DNA of 64,000 nt from Platanthera guangdongensis (lineage: Eukaryota > Streptophyta > Magnoliopsida > Asparagales > Orchidaceae). This document shows, piece by piece, positions 39,174 to 51,649 of this stretch. The position numbers and the translations under genes are program-made. The stretch lies in NCBI GenBank assembly GCA_039583875.1, contig CM077153.1, positions 118,416,568 to 118,480,567 on the forward strand. Reading direction: 5' to 3'. Under the pieces are notes generated by a model. That model was not told the origin of the DNA, did not search any database, and saw only the letters and a list, made by a program, of their open reading frames with translations. Position 1 is the first letter of the stretch, and every line of letters starts with the position of its first letter.

Positions 39174-42100
39174 CTAGACAAGCTTAATTTTATTTTTGTT
39201 CACACAATCTCTAATGAAATGATGCCTTATTTCTATATGCTTAGTTCTACTATGATGCACTGGATTTTGTACGATGGAAATTGCACTTGTATTATCATAT
39301 AGTAAGGTTGAATTATTTAAGTTGAAACCATAATCTAGAAGTTGGTTCTGAATCCGCAGTATCTGGGAACAACAACTGCCAGCTGCTATGTATTTTGCTC
39401 GTGCAATTGAAGTAGACACAGATGTCTGCTTTTTGCAGAACCAGGATAATAGTCTAGCACCAAGGAACTGGCATGTTTCTGAGGTGCTTTTTCTGTCCAC
39501 TCTACATCCAGCAAAGTCAGCATCTGAGTATCCAGTCAAATCAAACTCTGACTCAGTTGGATACCAGAGTCCTAAACTAGGACACCCTTTATATATCTTA
39601 AAATCCTTTTTATAAAAGTAAGGTGAGATTCTTTAGGGTTCACTTGGAACCTAGCACAAAGGCATGTAGCAAACATTATGTCTAGCCTACTTGCTATGAG
39701 ATATAACAAGGACCCAACAATGCCACTATATAGTTTTTGATCAACAGGCTTGCTATGTTCATCAGAGTCAATCACAGCATTAGAAGCCATGGGTGTTTTC
39801 TTTGCTGAGGCATCTGGCATGCCAAACTTTTTGATTAGCTCCTTAGCATACTTGGACTGGGATATGAAGATGCCATCTGGTAGTTGCTTCACTTGGAGGC
39901 CAAGAAATTTAGAGAGCTCACCCACGCTACTCATTTCAAACTTGGAATGCATTAGGTCAGAGAACCTCTTGCATAGTTTGGAATCAGTAGAGCCAAAAAT
40001 AATGTCATCTACATAACTTTGTACAAATAAGATTTGATCCTTATGACGTCTAGTGAATAATGTCCTATCTACTATGCCCCTAGAGAATTTATACTTTAGA
40101 AGAAAGCTGGCTAAGGTTTCATACCAAGCTTTTGGAGCAAGCTTTAGACCATAGAGAGCCTTATGCAATTTAAAAACATAAGAGGGATGAGAAGGAGAGA
40201 TAAAACCTGGTGGTTGTTACACATAAACCTCTTCTTTAAGTTCACCATTTAAGAATGCAATCTTGACATCCATTTGATATACTTTGAACTTCTCATAGGC
40301 AACATAAGCAAGGAAGATTTTAATTGCTTCCAGCCTTGCAATAGGTGCAAATGTCTGGTCATAGTCAATGCCTTTCTCTTGTCTATAGCCTTGAGAAACT
40401 AGCCTGGCCTTGTTCCTGATGATAATACCTTGGGCATCTAGTTTATTTCTGAATACCCATTTAGTTCCAATGACTGGGTAGTCTTTGGGTCTTGGAACTA
40501 AATCCCAAACTCTATATCTCTCAAACTGGTCGAGCTCCTCTTACATTGCAATAATCCAGTGTGGATCTTGCTCAGCATCTTTTATGGATTGGGGATCAAT
40601 TTGAGATATGAAGCAGGCATGCATCAAGTCTTGGTTGAGTTGATGCATTGTCTGCACAACTACTGACATGTCTCCAATCACCTGAGATACAGGGTGATCT
40701 CTAAGTGTGATAAACTCAGTAAGTGGAGTTGGTTCAGCAACAACATGGGGAATTAATTCCTCTTGTGGAATTATGGGAGTTGTTGTTTGTTTAACATCCA
40801 CTTCAGTGGACTCATCTTCACTGTCTTCATTTATATATGGAGAGGGATGTGCAACGGTCTCATTTGTGAGGGTCAACTCATCCAACTTCTCACATAAGTG
40901 TAGTACCTGCATAGTTTCACTGGTAGAAATATTCTATCCTTGTAAGACATGTTAGTTTCATTAAATGATATATGTACAGTCTCTTCCATTTTCATAGTAG
41001 ATTTATTATATATCCTATATTCCTTTCTGACTTAGGAATAACCTAGAAAAATTCCCATTGCAGCCTTAGCTTTAAACTTTCTAAGATATTTCTTGTCATT
41101 GTTATGAATGTAGCATAAACAACCAAAAATTCTGAAGTAATCTACTTTAGGTTGCTTCCCTTTAAGTAATTCATAGGGAGTCTTGCCCTTAAGGTTATGT
41201 ATCAGGCTCCTATTCAGTACATAATTTGATGTGCTTACAGCCTCTGTCCAAAAGGATAGTGACAAGTAAGAACCTGCAAGTAATGTGCATGTAGCTTCAA
41301 TCAGGGTCCTATTTTTCCTTTCTGCTACGACATTTTGTTGAGGAGTTCTTGGAGCAGAGAAACAATGCCTGATACCTTCCTTCTCACAGAATTCTTGCAT
41401 GGGAAGAGACTCAAACTCAATACCATGATCACTTCTGATCAATGCAACTGTAGTAGCATACTCAATCTTTATGCTCTTAAGAAAATCTGTAAGAACCTTA
41501 AAGTTACCAGACTTGTTCCCCAAGAAGAACACCCAAGTGAACTTTGAGAAGTCATCAACAATCACTAAGGTATAAGACTTCCCTCCCAAGAACTGTACAA
41601 TAATGGGTCCAAAAAGATCCATATGGAGCAAATACAGAATCCTAGGTGAATCACTCTTATTAAGTGACTTAAAACTGTTTTTGGTTTGCTTGTCTAATTG
41701 ACAAGCCCTGCAAAGGCTTTCCTTCTTGTAGGGGCAAGAAGGCAATTCTCTAATAAGGTTGTTCCTAGTGAGTTTAGCAATATTTTTTAGATTAACATTT
41801 CCTAATCTCGTATGCAAAAGTTCATTATTGTTGTTAGTTTGATTAAACAGACATATTTCTGACTTAATAGACTTAAAGTTCAGTACATAAATGTTTCCTA
41901 CTCTAGTTCCCGTTAACACAACTTGGTTATCTACTGAAGTAATAATATAGGAGGATTTAATAAATGATACCTGGAACCTTTAATCACATAATTGACTTAT
42001 GTATATTAGGTTGTGCTTCAGTCCACTTACATATACTATCTTCCTGAAAGTGACAACTCTAATTTTAACCTTCCCATAGTCTTCAGTTTGGCCATAGTTA

Positions 42101-42215
42101 GAGTCACCAAATATTATTTTTGGACCTAGCTTGGACTTATAGTTGATTAGGTTGTCCTTGCTGCCAGTCATATGCTTTGAACAGCCACTATCCAGGTACC
42201 ACTATTCTACTATGG
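39174..42215 (-). pseudogene. Pol of copia element B: protease, integrase, RT, RNase H
   Basis: On the minus strand: the protease motif LDSGCSKHMTG (~42195-42165), the integrase zinc region with CRACQ (~41720), the core with DLFGP, RSDHGIEF and NVVAERKNRT, then the RT with FDQTFAP-like [15 protein letters not shown] (~40370), LHKALYGLK (40168) and QSYVDDIIFGS (~40015), and RNase H with DADFAG (39525) to HHFIRDCV (39190). The frame is kept over long stretches but has stops (for example 41980, 40541) and frameshifts (between 41032 and 40912 and near 39560). It no longer encodes an enzyme. Confidence 0.85.
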
Positions 42216-42439
42216 TGGGATAGTTTTTGACCTACATTTAAACATATTAGATATTCTTGACCCATGTTACCTTGGGTCCTTGATTCTTTTCATAATTAAA
42301 ACTAGATATATAAGAATATTTAGGTTGGTTCTTATATCCTAGGGGATGAAATTATTTTGGTGGAATTATCCACTAATTAAATTGGTTAATGAAATATCTT
42401 GGTTGATTATAAGTTTTAGGAAAATTTGAGTTTCTATTA

Positions 42440-42690
42440 AATTGAACTGGGATCGACGAATCTTGATAAGTTCATCGATCTGCGTTCGACGAACAGGGAT
42501 GAGTTCGTCGAACTCTACTCAGAGAATGAAGGTATTCATTTTCTGTACCCCAATATCGTCGATCACAGTTCGAAGAATTGTATAGGTTTCATCGATCATA
42601 GTTCGACGAATAATTATAAGAGAATTCTGCGTTCAGAGTTCGTCGATTGAAGTTCGACGAACTGTAAGCATTTCCTCTGTATGAGTTTGA
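42440..42690. repeat. TCGACGA motifs at the gag end of element B
   Basis: About ten TCGTCGA/TCGACGA words in 250 bp across the C-terminal end of gag. This is the place where G has its GATCGACGA array in frame. Confidence 0.7.
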
Positions 42691-44334
42691 CGAAAACTAT
42701 TGAACATAGTTTTTATAAGATTTCTTATTATTTTCTTTCTCTTTCTCTTGGTCTTCTGTGTGACTTCAATTAGTTGATTATCTTCATTTACCTTTTCTTT
42801 ACCCTTTTTTGTTATGAATTTTATAGGGGTTGTCAGAATGTTTTTCTGAAGGAGATGAGGTTGGCTTGATGAAGCACCTAAGCCCAGCTTGCCATTTAGT
42901 CTTGCATTTACTGTGCTTGTGATGTCCATCAGCTTGATGCTTATCCCATTTAGGGATTCTTGAAGTTGCCTTGCCTCAGCTAATTCTGATTTTAGTGACA
43001 TGATTTGTTCAGTTGCAATAGTTAGTTCATCCTTTAATTTGATGTTTTCAGATAGAAGATTGTCTTGTTCAATTATCTTATCTCTGAGTATTTTAATTTC
43101 CTTCTCAGAATTAATCAAATCATTACATAATAGTTTCAATTCAGTTCTAAAGCTATCTGAATTAAAATCAAATGAGGAGATTACCTGATCTTATTTAGAT
43201 TCTGATTCTTTTTCAGATTACTCATCTTCAAAAAGGATGCCTGATGCATTGATAGCCATCAAGCAAACTTCTCTTGCTTTGGCTTCCTCTTCTTCTTCAC
43301 TTGAGCTAAAAGATGAGGATTCTTCTTCTAAATCACTCTAGGTTTCAGCAACAAATCCCTTGTCCTTTCTTTTGTACTGGCTGGAGGAGGGCTTGCTGTA
43401 ATGCCTTCTGGATTTCTTTTCTCTTCTTTTCTCCTCATTCTTATTCTCGGGACACTCTGAAATGATATGTCTAGGTTTCCTGCATCCATAACACAAAATC
43501 TCTTTAGTAGGTGTTTTGTCATACCTTGGTTTGTCATCCTGTCTGGATGATTTTCTTCTGAAATCCTTTCTTGCTATCTTATAGAATCTTCTTGCCAGAA
43601 GCCCTATAAGATCACCATTATCAGGTGGAGCTTCTGATCCTTCAACTGCTTTGAAGGTAATGCTTGGCTCTTTTCTCCCTGGTGTGGAGGTTTTCTGCTG
43701 AACAGCTTCTCTAGTCTTCATCAGCTGCTCATAAGATTTGAGGTTTCTCATTCAGACTTCTCGCCTCCTTGATTGGCCAGATCCCGGAATCCCATGAGCT
43801 GGGGAAGCACATGAGATTCTTATCATTGATCTTAGTCAAGGTTATGTCCTTGTCCAAGGTTTTTAGCTCATTGACAATTGAGCTAAGTCTATTATACTTA
43901 TCACCCACTAACTCTGATTCTTCTTTCTTGAAATTCTCATATTGGGAGATAAGATTTGATCTCCTGTCTTTTCTCTCATCTACAGATCCAGCAACCATCT
44001 GGTTTAGGGAATCCCAGATGGATTTAGCTGAGTTTCACTATGCCACTTTCTGGAAAATGTCATCTGACATTCTCTGAGCCAGAATGTTCATGGCCTTGAC
44101 ATCAGCTATCTTGTCCTTCTTCTGTGCATCTGTCCACTCAGGTGGTGGAACAACATGAGCGTTGGAAGTTGCAGTAGATGTAACCACTGGAGCTGGTGGA
44201 CCTGTCAAGATGGAATTAAAAATATCTTCATCAATGGAGTTCATATATAATTTAATTCTTGCCTTCCAGATAGAAAACTTGTTCAAGTTACAAACTGGAG
44301 GTCTGGTGCTTACATAGTCCTTGTTCTGTTCCAT
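42633..44334 (-). pseudogene. Gag of copia element B
   Basis: Starts at the ATG at 44334 (MEQNKDYVSTRPP). The UBN2-type N-terminal part is broken near 44038 and 43740. A CCHC-like zinc knuckle CYGCRKPRHIISEC lies near 43495-43450, with Arg where the Gly before His is usual. Then an acidic region and a coiled coil (43139-42633) with LSENIKLKDELTIATEQI, which G and D share almost word for word. Stops and frameshifts separate the pieces. Confidence 0.82.
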
Positions 44335-44417
44335 GGTATAAATAATATGCTAGAGAAATTTAGATCTTAGAAGGATCTATTGGTTCAAGTGTTACCTTAT
44401 ACAACCAAATAGACTTT

Positions 44418-44429
44418 GCTCTGATACCA
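44418..44429 (-). other. Primer binding site of element B
   Basis: TGGTATCAGAGC on the minus strand, two bases inside the 5' LTR; perfect for initiator-Met tRNA. Confidence 0.87.
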
Positions 44430-44431
44430 AT

Positions 44432-46022
44432 TGAAAGATAGGGAATAGATCTGATATACTCTAGAGGGAGGTGAATAGAGTAATTTAAAATCTTTTGGCA
44501 ATTTTTATAATTTATTAGAGAAATTAGGGATAGTAGTGGTATAAAAAGAAATAAAAACTAGGCTAAACTACACAATCACAACACAACAAAACAAAGAAGA
44601 ATGAACACACGGACAACCCAAGAATTTATAGTGATTCCCCAAATCTGGGTACATCCACTCTTCTACCACCCTGGTAGGAATCCACTAACAGTTTTTTGAT
44701 TAGGTGACTGCTACCACATGTTTTTACTCAGGTGCCCTGTCACTATAAGATCTATTTGTAGGGAGATCTGACAACCCTTTAGGCTTTTGATCAGGTGCCC
44801 AAAAACCAACAAAACTTTTGAAGGGAGTTAATAAACCCTTTATATAGGAGGATAAGAAGGTGATGTTGTCTTCTCTTTCTCTAAAAAATAGTGAAGACAT
44901 CAGTGGATTGCTGGTGTCAAAGCTCCCGTTGAGATGTTGAAATGTTCAAGAAGACTGGAGCTTTGCTCATGGTATAGGTCTTCAGCTTTGACTTGTTGAA
45001 ATCCAGGAACTTGTAGACTGATCTAGAAGTGTTGTCTTTGAGGATTCATGGAGTAGAAATTGAAGGGGACACTTGATATATGTTTTATGTTCTTCCGCAA
45101 TCTTCTGTAAGTTCAAGGGGAAAACAGCTTGTTTTCCTACATAAAGAAAGAGCAGAGTTCTTCTGTATATTGTTCTGTGTAGGTGTATCTCTTCTGCTAA
45201 TTGTACAGAGCCGTCAAAAAAAATCTCTCTATTATATCCTGTTGTCTAATTCTGCTTTTGAATTTTGAATTATATGCATAAATTTCTGATTAGATTCTGG
45301 AAATTGAAACTGGTGGAAAATAGTCTTTAATGGGTTTCCCCTAGATTCTAGAAATTGAAATGGCTGGAATATAGTCTTTAATGGGTTTACCCAACTTTCC
45401 CAGTAAAATAAGCAAGTAATTCACTCTGATGAAATCCATAGTTAATGTTGCCATGAACGGCTATATTCTTGAGAATATGAACATTAATTACTCAGAGAAT
45501 TAGTGCCAAAGAATAGAATGAATTAGGGACAGAAATATGGAAAACTTATCATTATGACTCTGAATATAGTTCGTCGACCTCAGGGCAGATTTCATCTACC
45601 GGAGTTCCAAGTTAGACGAGCTGAGAAATCCTATTCGTCAACCTGAGCTCAGCGAACCTCAATATGGAAATATCTTGTTAATTCTGAGCTCCAAGTTCGT
45701 CGATCAGATAATCTGTCTGGAGGAAGAAATCGTTGACCTGACCTCAAATATCGTCGAGCTCAACTCAGAGAAAGAACTTTGAGTTCGTCGATCTGTGATC
45801 GACGATCATCCAGCTGAGTTCGAAGAACTTCAAACTAATAATCTGATCTCTGAATTCTTCTAAGTCTCGAGTCTCCTAAAGTCCACTAGAGGCTGGTCCA
45901 TGAAGATTGATTCTAATGACTAGCCTAAACTCTAGAACTGACAAACTTGACCCTGGCTATACAAGGTGGGACAAACATCCTAATAGTGAACCTTAACCCA
46001 AATCTAAACTAGGGATCCAACA
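44432..46022 (-). repeat. 5' LTR of element B
   Basis: 1591 bp, TGAAAGATAGG...ATCCAACA. The promoter block lies at about 44623-44655. A tandem duplication of about 55 bp (GATTCTGGAAATTGAAA... twice, near 45290-45410) is absent from the other LTR and explains most of the length difference. TCGTCGA-type motifs lie near 45570-45810. Confidence 0.9.
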
Positions 46023-46027
46023 CGTAG

Positions 46028-47800
46028 TCTCCAAGGAACTCGACATATCTGCGCTGCCGCATATTCAAGTCCTTTTGGTCTAGAAGATACTTCAGGTTTT
46101 TGTGGTCCGTGAAGATCTCCACCTTCGTACCATACACATAGTGCTGCCATAACTTTAATGCAAAAATTACCACCGCCAACTCCAAGTCATGGACGAGGTA
46201 ACTCCTCTCGTAAGGCTTCAACTACCTAGACCTAAAGACTATAATACTGTCATGTTGCACCAACACGCAATCCAACCCACATCCTGATGCGTCACTGAAA
46301 ATCTGAAATCCTTCAGTCTCTTTAGGTAGACTTAGGATTGGAGCAGACATTAGCCTTTCCATCAGGGTGTCAAATTCTTGATTGCACTCTTGAGTCCATA
46401 CAAACTTCTGGTCCTTATGAGTTAGTGAAGTGAGGGGTAGAGTTATACGCGAAACATTTTCCACAAATCTTCTATAGTACCTGGTGAGTCCAAGGAAACT
46501 TCGGATTTCCACCACGGTTCTCAAAACTGTCCAATCTCTGATGGCCTCCACTTTTGTAGGATCCACCGCAACCCCATCACCACTAGTCACATGGCCCAAA
46601 AATGCCACCATTTCTAACCAGAACTCGCACTTTGAGAACTTTGCATGAAGTTGGTTCTCGCTCAACACTTGCAACACTATTCTCAAATGATTCTCATGAT
46701 CCGCCTCCGATTTGGAGTATACCAAAATATCGTCGATAAAGAGGACAACAAAAGAGTCCAAGTATTCACAAAATACTCGGTTCATCAGATCCACGAATAC
46801 TGATGGTGCATTCGTCAACCCGAACGGCATCACCGAGAACTCGAAATGACCATACCTCGTTCCAAAAGCTGTCTTGGGATGTCCTCGTCCCGAATTCGCA
46901 ACTGATAGTATCCTGACTTCAAGTCCAACTTAGAGTACACCACTGACCCCACCAACTGGTCGAACAGGACATCTATTCGAGGAATTGGATACTTATTCTT
47001 GATAGTCAGTTTATTCAACTCTCGGTAGTCTACGCACAACCGCATACTACCGTCTTTCGTCTTCACAAACAACACTGGAGCACTCCATGGTGAAGAGCAG
47101 GGTCTAATATACCCCTACTCCAAATGTTCCTGCAACTATACTTTGAGTTCGGCCAACTCTTTTGGTGCCATCCTAAAAGTGGGACGTGACACCGGCCTAG
47201 CCTCTAGCACTAACTCTATCGAGAAATCAATTTCCCGTTGATGAGGTGCTCCAAGATGTTCCTTGGGAAACACATCCTCAAACTCTACCACTACCGGCAA
47301 TTCTCCAAGTGACAACCTGGAAAGGAGAACCTCCAACAATGCTACAAGAGCTAGTCCACCCTGGTTAACCGCCCGCACCGATAGCATGGCCGAAATCAAG
47401 GAATAGGCCACTCCACTAAGGACCTCAAACGTAACTTCTGCCTGCCCTTCACTTTTCAGGGTCACTACCTTAGATAGGAAGTTAATACTGGCACGCTGCT
47501 CTGCAAGCCAGTCCATCCCCAATATTAAATCGAACTCAAACAACGGTAGAACCGCCGCTACCAGCGTGAATTCAACTCCGTCCAAACTCCAACAAATGCG
47601 CCACTTCGCCCCAGTAGTCATGGATGACCCATGGGCATGCGCACCTTCAGCTCTGTGTCCGTCGAGAATGGCTCAACTCCAATCGTCCGGATAAAACTTT
47701 CCACAAGGAAGGAGTGCGATGCTCACGAATAAAACAATACCCTAGCGTGGTATCCAGAAACTTACACAAAGCCTAAGACATAGACAACACATATAAACAA
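46028..47800 (-). pseudogene. Gypsy C pol, proximal part: protease, RT, RNase H start
   Basis: On the minus strand: a protease in which the catalytic DSGAS has become Tyr-Ser-stop-Ala-Ser (47719-47733), so it is dead. Next LGMDWLAEQ, then the RT with [22 protein letters not shown] (~47035), [13 protein letters not shown] (from 46830) and [11 protein letters not shown] (~46740), and RNase H with [13 protein letters not shown] and YLLDQKDLNMRQRRYVEF at 46060, cut by the B insertion. A frameshift lies at about 46830-46850 and another near 47640. The LTR-proximal order fits Ty3/gypsy; continued at 8843. Confidence 0.87.
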
Positions 47801-47989
47801 TCTTGAAAGTCTAAAGTAAAAGATTAACTCAAACTTTCATACCTATCACCACATTGGGTTGGTGGATCACTTCCTGCTGCCCAAGGTTATACGCCCTTGG
47901 CTGTACGGGTTAGAAACGAGAAGCGCTAGACTCTGCCATCTTTCCTTTCTCGACTGCGCTATGCCCGGAGTGCACTGACTGTTCTTATC
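47801..47989 (-). other. Gag-protease linker of gypsy C
   Basis: Decayed coding sequence between the gag zinc knuckle and the protease; no reliable frame. Confidence 0.4.
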
Positions 47990-49062
47990 TCGGCTCCTAC
48001 TCAGTGCCACCCTTAGTACAAAAACGAGCTATGTGGCCCGGTTTGCCACACTTATAGCACGTTTATGGTCCCTTGAAGCGAGACCCCCCGGATGTCGTAC
48101 TATCCTTCTCCCAATTCTTATAGGGATGAGACTTCTTCTTCCACTTACTCATGTCAGTTCTTCCTTGAGATTGAGGAGACTTTCCTTCTCCCTTCATGGC
48201 CGCAAAACCCTTTCGACGTTGGTTTCGCTCCAAATTGCTCTCCAATGTTCTGGCAGCCTCAACCAACACATTAAAACCCGCACTCTTCATAGATATGAGG
48301 GGTTGTATCAGATTCTCCACAGCCCATGGTAGAAGAGGTTGTCCCTCTCCACATCATCAGGCATGGTTATTCGAGCATAACGACCCAACCGAGTGAACTC
48401 CTGAACATACTCGTCCACTGTCTTGTCCTGCTACACCAAATGTAGAAATTGCCTCTAAACTGCCAACCTCGTCGACGCAGGAATGTACTTTTTCAAGAAA
48501 GCATTCCTGAAGTCCTCTATGGTTGGGGTGCATCCAGGAAACCGGCGACCGCTATGGCTTACCCACCACAGCTTAGCATTACCTTCCAACATGAAACTTG
48601 CCAACTCGACTTTCTTCTCTACCGGTATCTCTGCTGCCCTCAATAGTTCTTGAATCCTTGCCCACCAATCCTCCGCATTGGTCGGTGTGCTGACACCCTT
48701 GAACGTTGGAGGATGAAAGCTTAGAAATTATTTCATTTGTCAGTCTCCATGTCCGACAACCACTCTTTCTGATAATCGTTCTGCTTGTCTGACTCCTCCG
48801 CCTGGCACGACTATTGTTGCATCGGGGGGTAGAAGGAGTTGCTACCTGCGTAATAGGGGTCACAACCTGCACTGCTGCGACAACTGGGGCTGCCACCATT
48901 GCTTTTGCCAGCATGCGACAAAAGACGGCCGGGGTTACCCCCATGCCCAAAGGACCCTGAGCAGTGGCACTGCTCGCCGAAGGCTCTTCTCGTGCCCTCG
49001 ATGTCCCCGCCTTGTCGGTTGCACCCTTCACAAAAGCAAAGTAGAACAAGAATCAACTTCAA
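47990..49062 (-). pseudogene. Gag of gypsy element C
   Basis: Starts near 49050, just inside the primer site. Pieces include KVELASFMLEGNAKLWW (48610-48560) and FRNAFLKKYIP (48490-48460), characteristic of the Retrotrans_gag family, then LIQPLISMKSAGFNVLVEAARTLE and a complete zinc knuckle CYKCGKPGHIARFC (~48058-48017). Frames change at about 48650 and 48440, and there are several stops. Confidence 0.8.
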
Positions 49063-49116
49063 GTCACACAAGGACGCTCATAGTCCCACGATACTCCTAA
49101 GTGGACACTAACCTCC

Positions 49117-49127
49117 CTTTGATACCA
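49117..49127 (-). other. Primer binding site of gypsy C
   Basis: TGGTATCAAAG on the minus strand, three bases inside the 5' LTR; one base different from the initiator-Met site TGGTATCAGAG. Confidence 0.8.
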
Positions 49128-49130
49128 AAT

Positions 49131-51526
49131 TGTAACACCTCCACAGTAATGATCATATAATATGTGTCCGACCGACGCCCCACAACATACAGATGCCACA
49201 GCTTAAGAATTAAAAGATGATATAAAACTACCCAACTCAAAACTCAGAATAAACCAGCGGAAACAAACAAACAAAACTAGAAGTTATCCACCATAACAGG
49301 AGTATCAAAATGGCCTTAAGGCCTTACATAACATGAGTCCAAAGATGAATAGCAATCCTATCAATGTGCAAAGCACTCATAAGCTACCTCGGCATGCAAG
49401 CCAGAATACAACTCGAGGATCATATCATACCACCAAAACATAAGTAATTAAAGGTTCACTTCATGAGGCTTAGGTCTTTTTGGCCAGCGAGCTTGCTCCT
49501 GCTTGCGATTGTTGCCTTGTAAAAATTTGTAGCAACATGGGTCAGCAAAGGCTGACCTCAACTGTGTAACCAACACATCTCCTCCCAGCCATCCCTAGCG
49601 GACCCCGGGGCACTCCATCACCCTGTAGGTCAGCACTTTATATGCAATAATTAATAACATGTAAAGCTATAAAAATATGTTTGGATGTCTCAAATAGCAA
49701 GCATGTTTCTATGTTGAGCATATAATAAAAGGGGCCTACAATGCAGCATGAATGCAATACTGGGTTTCACCCAAGGCACCCTAAAGCGTATGCCTCTAAC
49801 ACATCATCACATCGGGTAATTCCAATTTCCCCATCGACGTTCAAGAAGCAAACACAAGGGTACTCTAATTTCCCCCCAAACGGCATACAAGCCGCCACAC
49901 GGAACTCTTGCCTTGGCCCCACCCACTCATGGGTCTCAAAATCTGGCTTGCCTGCAAACTCAGACTTCTCACATCAGGGTTCCGCCATTCAAACAAATTA
50001 ATCGATGCTAAGAACCCTTGCTAGACCCCACCCGTTCGAGACAAACCAGGCCTGACTCCAAAATTGGGACAAAGTCCACTTAAGGATACCGAGGGGGACC
50101 TAGTTGGGATCGTCTGTGCTTGTCCAAACCTTGGCGTTCTCATCAGTTCCATAGAAAGAGACTTGTCTCACTGGGTCACTATCCAAACATAACTTTGCAA
50201 TGTCGCGAGCTAGCCAGCCGACCATAGAGACAAACCACGCCTTAGCACATCACAATGACATGCCTTTCCCGGCCTATTCCAACACTTGTACCGTACCATC
50301 CTCGTGCCCCTGCGTGTACTCTAATTTCCACTCGGTCCGGTTCCGGCAACACGTACTCACACGAGAAAGAGGAAAAACATCATCACAGATGACGTCTTGC
50401 CGCTAAGGTATTTCTACCAAATCCTTAAGGCTCGTAATGCAACATCACCGAGTCGGACTAACAGTCATGATAACGGCTTCACCCACAATGCCTAATCCAC
50501 TAACAGAGCAGATCACTAATGCAATTTCATGCCGGGGACAGACAAAATTGACCTAGTGGCTCCTCTTGAACCATGACAACCCGAACCCCTCTGACTTGAG
50601 AGATACAGTGCCTAGAATGCTTGAAAGAAAAATAAAGAAAGCGTAGAAGCCATGCATGCACCCTAAAACTGAGAGGAGAAGTGTCATTACCCTTCGACTT
50701 CTCTTTCTAGCCAAGAAGCCCTTGTCTTGCATGGATGAAAACTAGCGCCTTTGCATCCTCTTCATGGATCTGTCCTCGAAGCGACGATCGGAGCTCTGAA
50801 GCTCCATTAATGGCGCAGAAAGCTCCACTCTTCCTACTCTGAACTCTCTCTCTCTCAAACCCTAAGAAAACTCCAAAATGACAACAAGTGAGGGAGAGAA
50901 CCATTCAGCCCTACTAAAACCCGTCTGGCAGAAGATCCTGAGGTCCAGGATCAACCTCGAAGTTAAATCGAATGGGTAAGAAGAAGATCTATGAAACCCG
51001 TAATTAGTCGACTGGTTCAGGCTTCATCGATCGGCCTGTGCTCGACGAACTACCGAGAGCTCAACGAAGAGCCAAGAGCCCGTCGAATAGCTAAGAGCCC
51101 AACAATCCGTCCAAGCTCGACGAAAAAGACCTGAGCTCGACGAACAACCCTTAGTTTGATAAACAACACTGTGCTTGACGAAAAGCCCCCAGCTCGACTT
51201 TCATCGAGCGGCTACAGCTCGACTTTCATTGAGCGACCACATCTCAACATTCGTCGAGCTTCCTTGAGTTTGACGAAGACCACAGCTCGACTTTTATCAA
51301 GCGGCCATAACTCGACTTTCATCAAGCGGCCTTGAGTTCGACTAAGGCCACAGCTCGACTTACGTCGAGCAACCATAGCTCGACTTACGTCGAGCAACCA
51401 TAGCTCGACTTTCGTAGAGCGGCCCTAAGTTCTACGAAGCCCACAGCTCGACTTTCGTCGAAAAGCCTTCTACAATCCCTGAAATTCGTCGAACAGCAAC
51501 GGCTCCTCAAAAATTGGGGTGTTATA
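49131..51526 (-). repeat. 5' LTR of gypsy C
   Basis: 2396 bp, TGTAACACC...TGTTATA. The central 1262 bp (49392-50653) are missing from the left LTR. The hairpin minisatellite with CTCGACTTTC is at about 51060-51470, more decayed than in the left copy. ORFs 49741-50001 and 50200-50406 are within the LTR and not genes. Confidence 0.9.
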
Positions 51527-51649
51527 GTTCGTCGATCTCCATTCGACGAAAATTGAACAATTCGTTGACCACAGACAAAAATCAAATTAAGGCTTCTTCA
51601 TTAATCATATCTAGCTAATTTAGAAAGAACAGATGTTTCTTTTCATCTA

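Larger units (their letters stand above)
8844..46022 (-). mobile_element. Copia element B (Sirevirus-like), interrupted by A
   Basis: Minus-strand copia element inserted in the RNase H of gypsy C. The flanking duplication is CATAG (8839-8843) and CGTAG (46023-46027), one transition apart. The 5' LTR is 44432-46022. The 3' LTR is 8844-9049 plus 34464-35800, split by A. The interior, right to left, is the primer site, gag (44334-42633), protease, integrase, RT and RNase H (42215-39174), a motif-rich spacer, and ORF3 (38680-35937). Without A it is about 11.8 kb. All genes carry stops. Confidence 0.87.
1622..51526 (-). mobile_element. Gypsy element C (Tekay-like chromovirus), interrupted by B and G
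   Basis: This Ty3/gypsy element reads on the minus strand. Its LTRs are 1622-2779 (3') and 49131-51526 (5'), starting TGTAACACC and ending TGTTACA (TGTTATA in the right copy). It is flanked by a perfect GTTCG duplication. The primer site at 49117-49127 reads TGGTATCAAAG on the minus strand, one base off the initiator-Met consensus. A purine tract sits at 2780-2792. Gag, protease, RT and RNase H lie at 49060-46028. The RNase H end, integrase and chromodomain remnant lie at 8843-7221. Copia B (8844-46022) and copia G (2980-7215) are later insertions. Without them C is about 8.5 kb. All its genes are broken. Confidence 0.85.
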
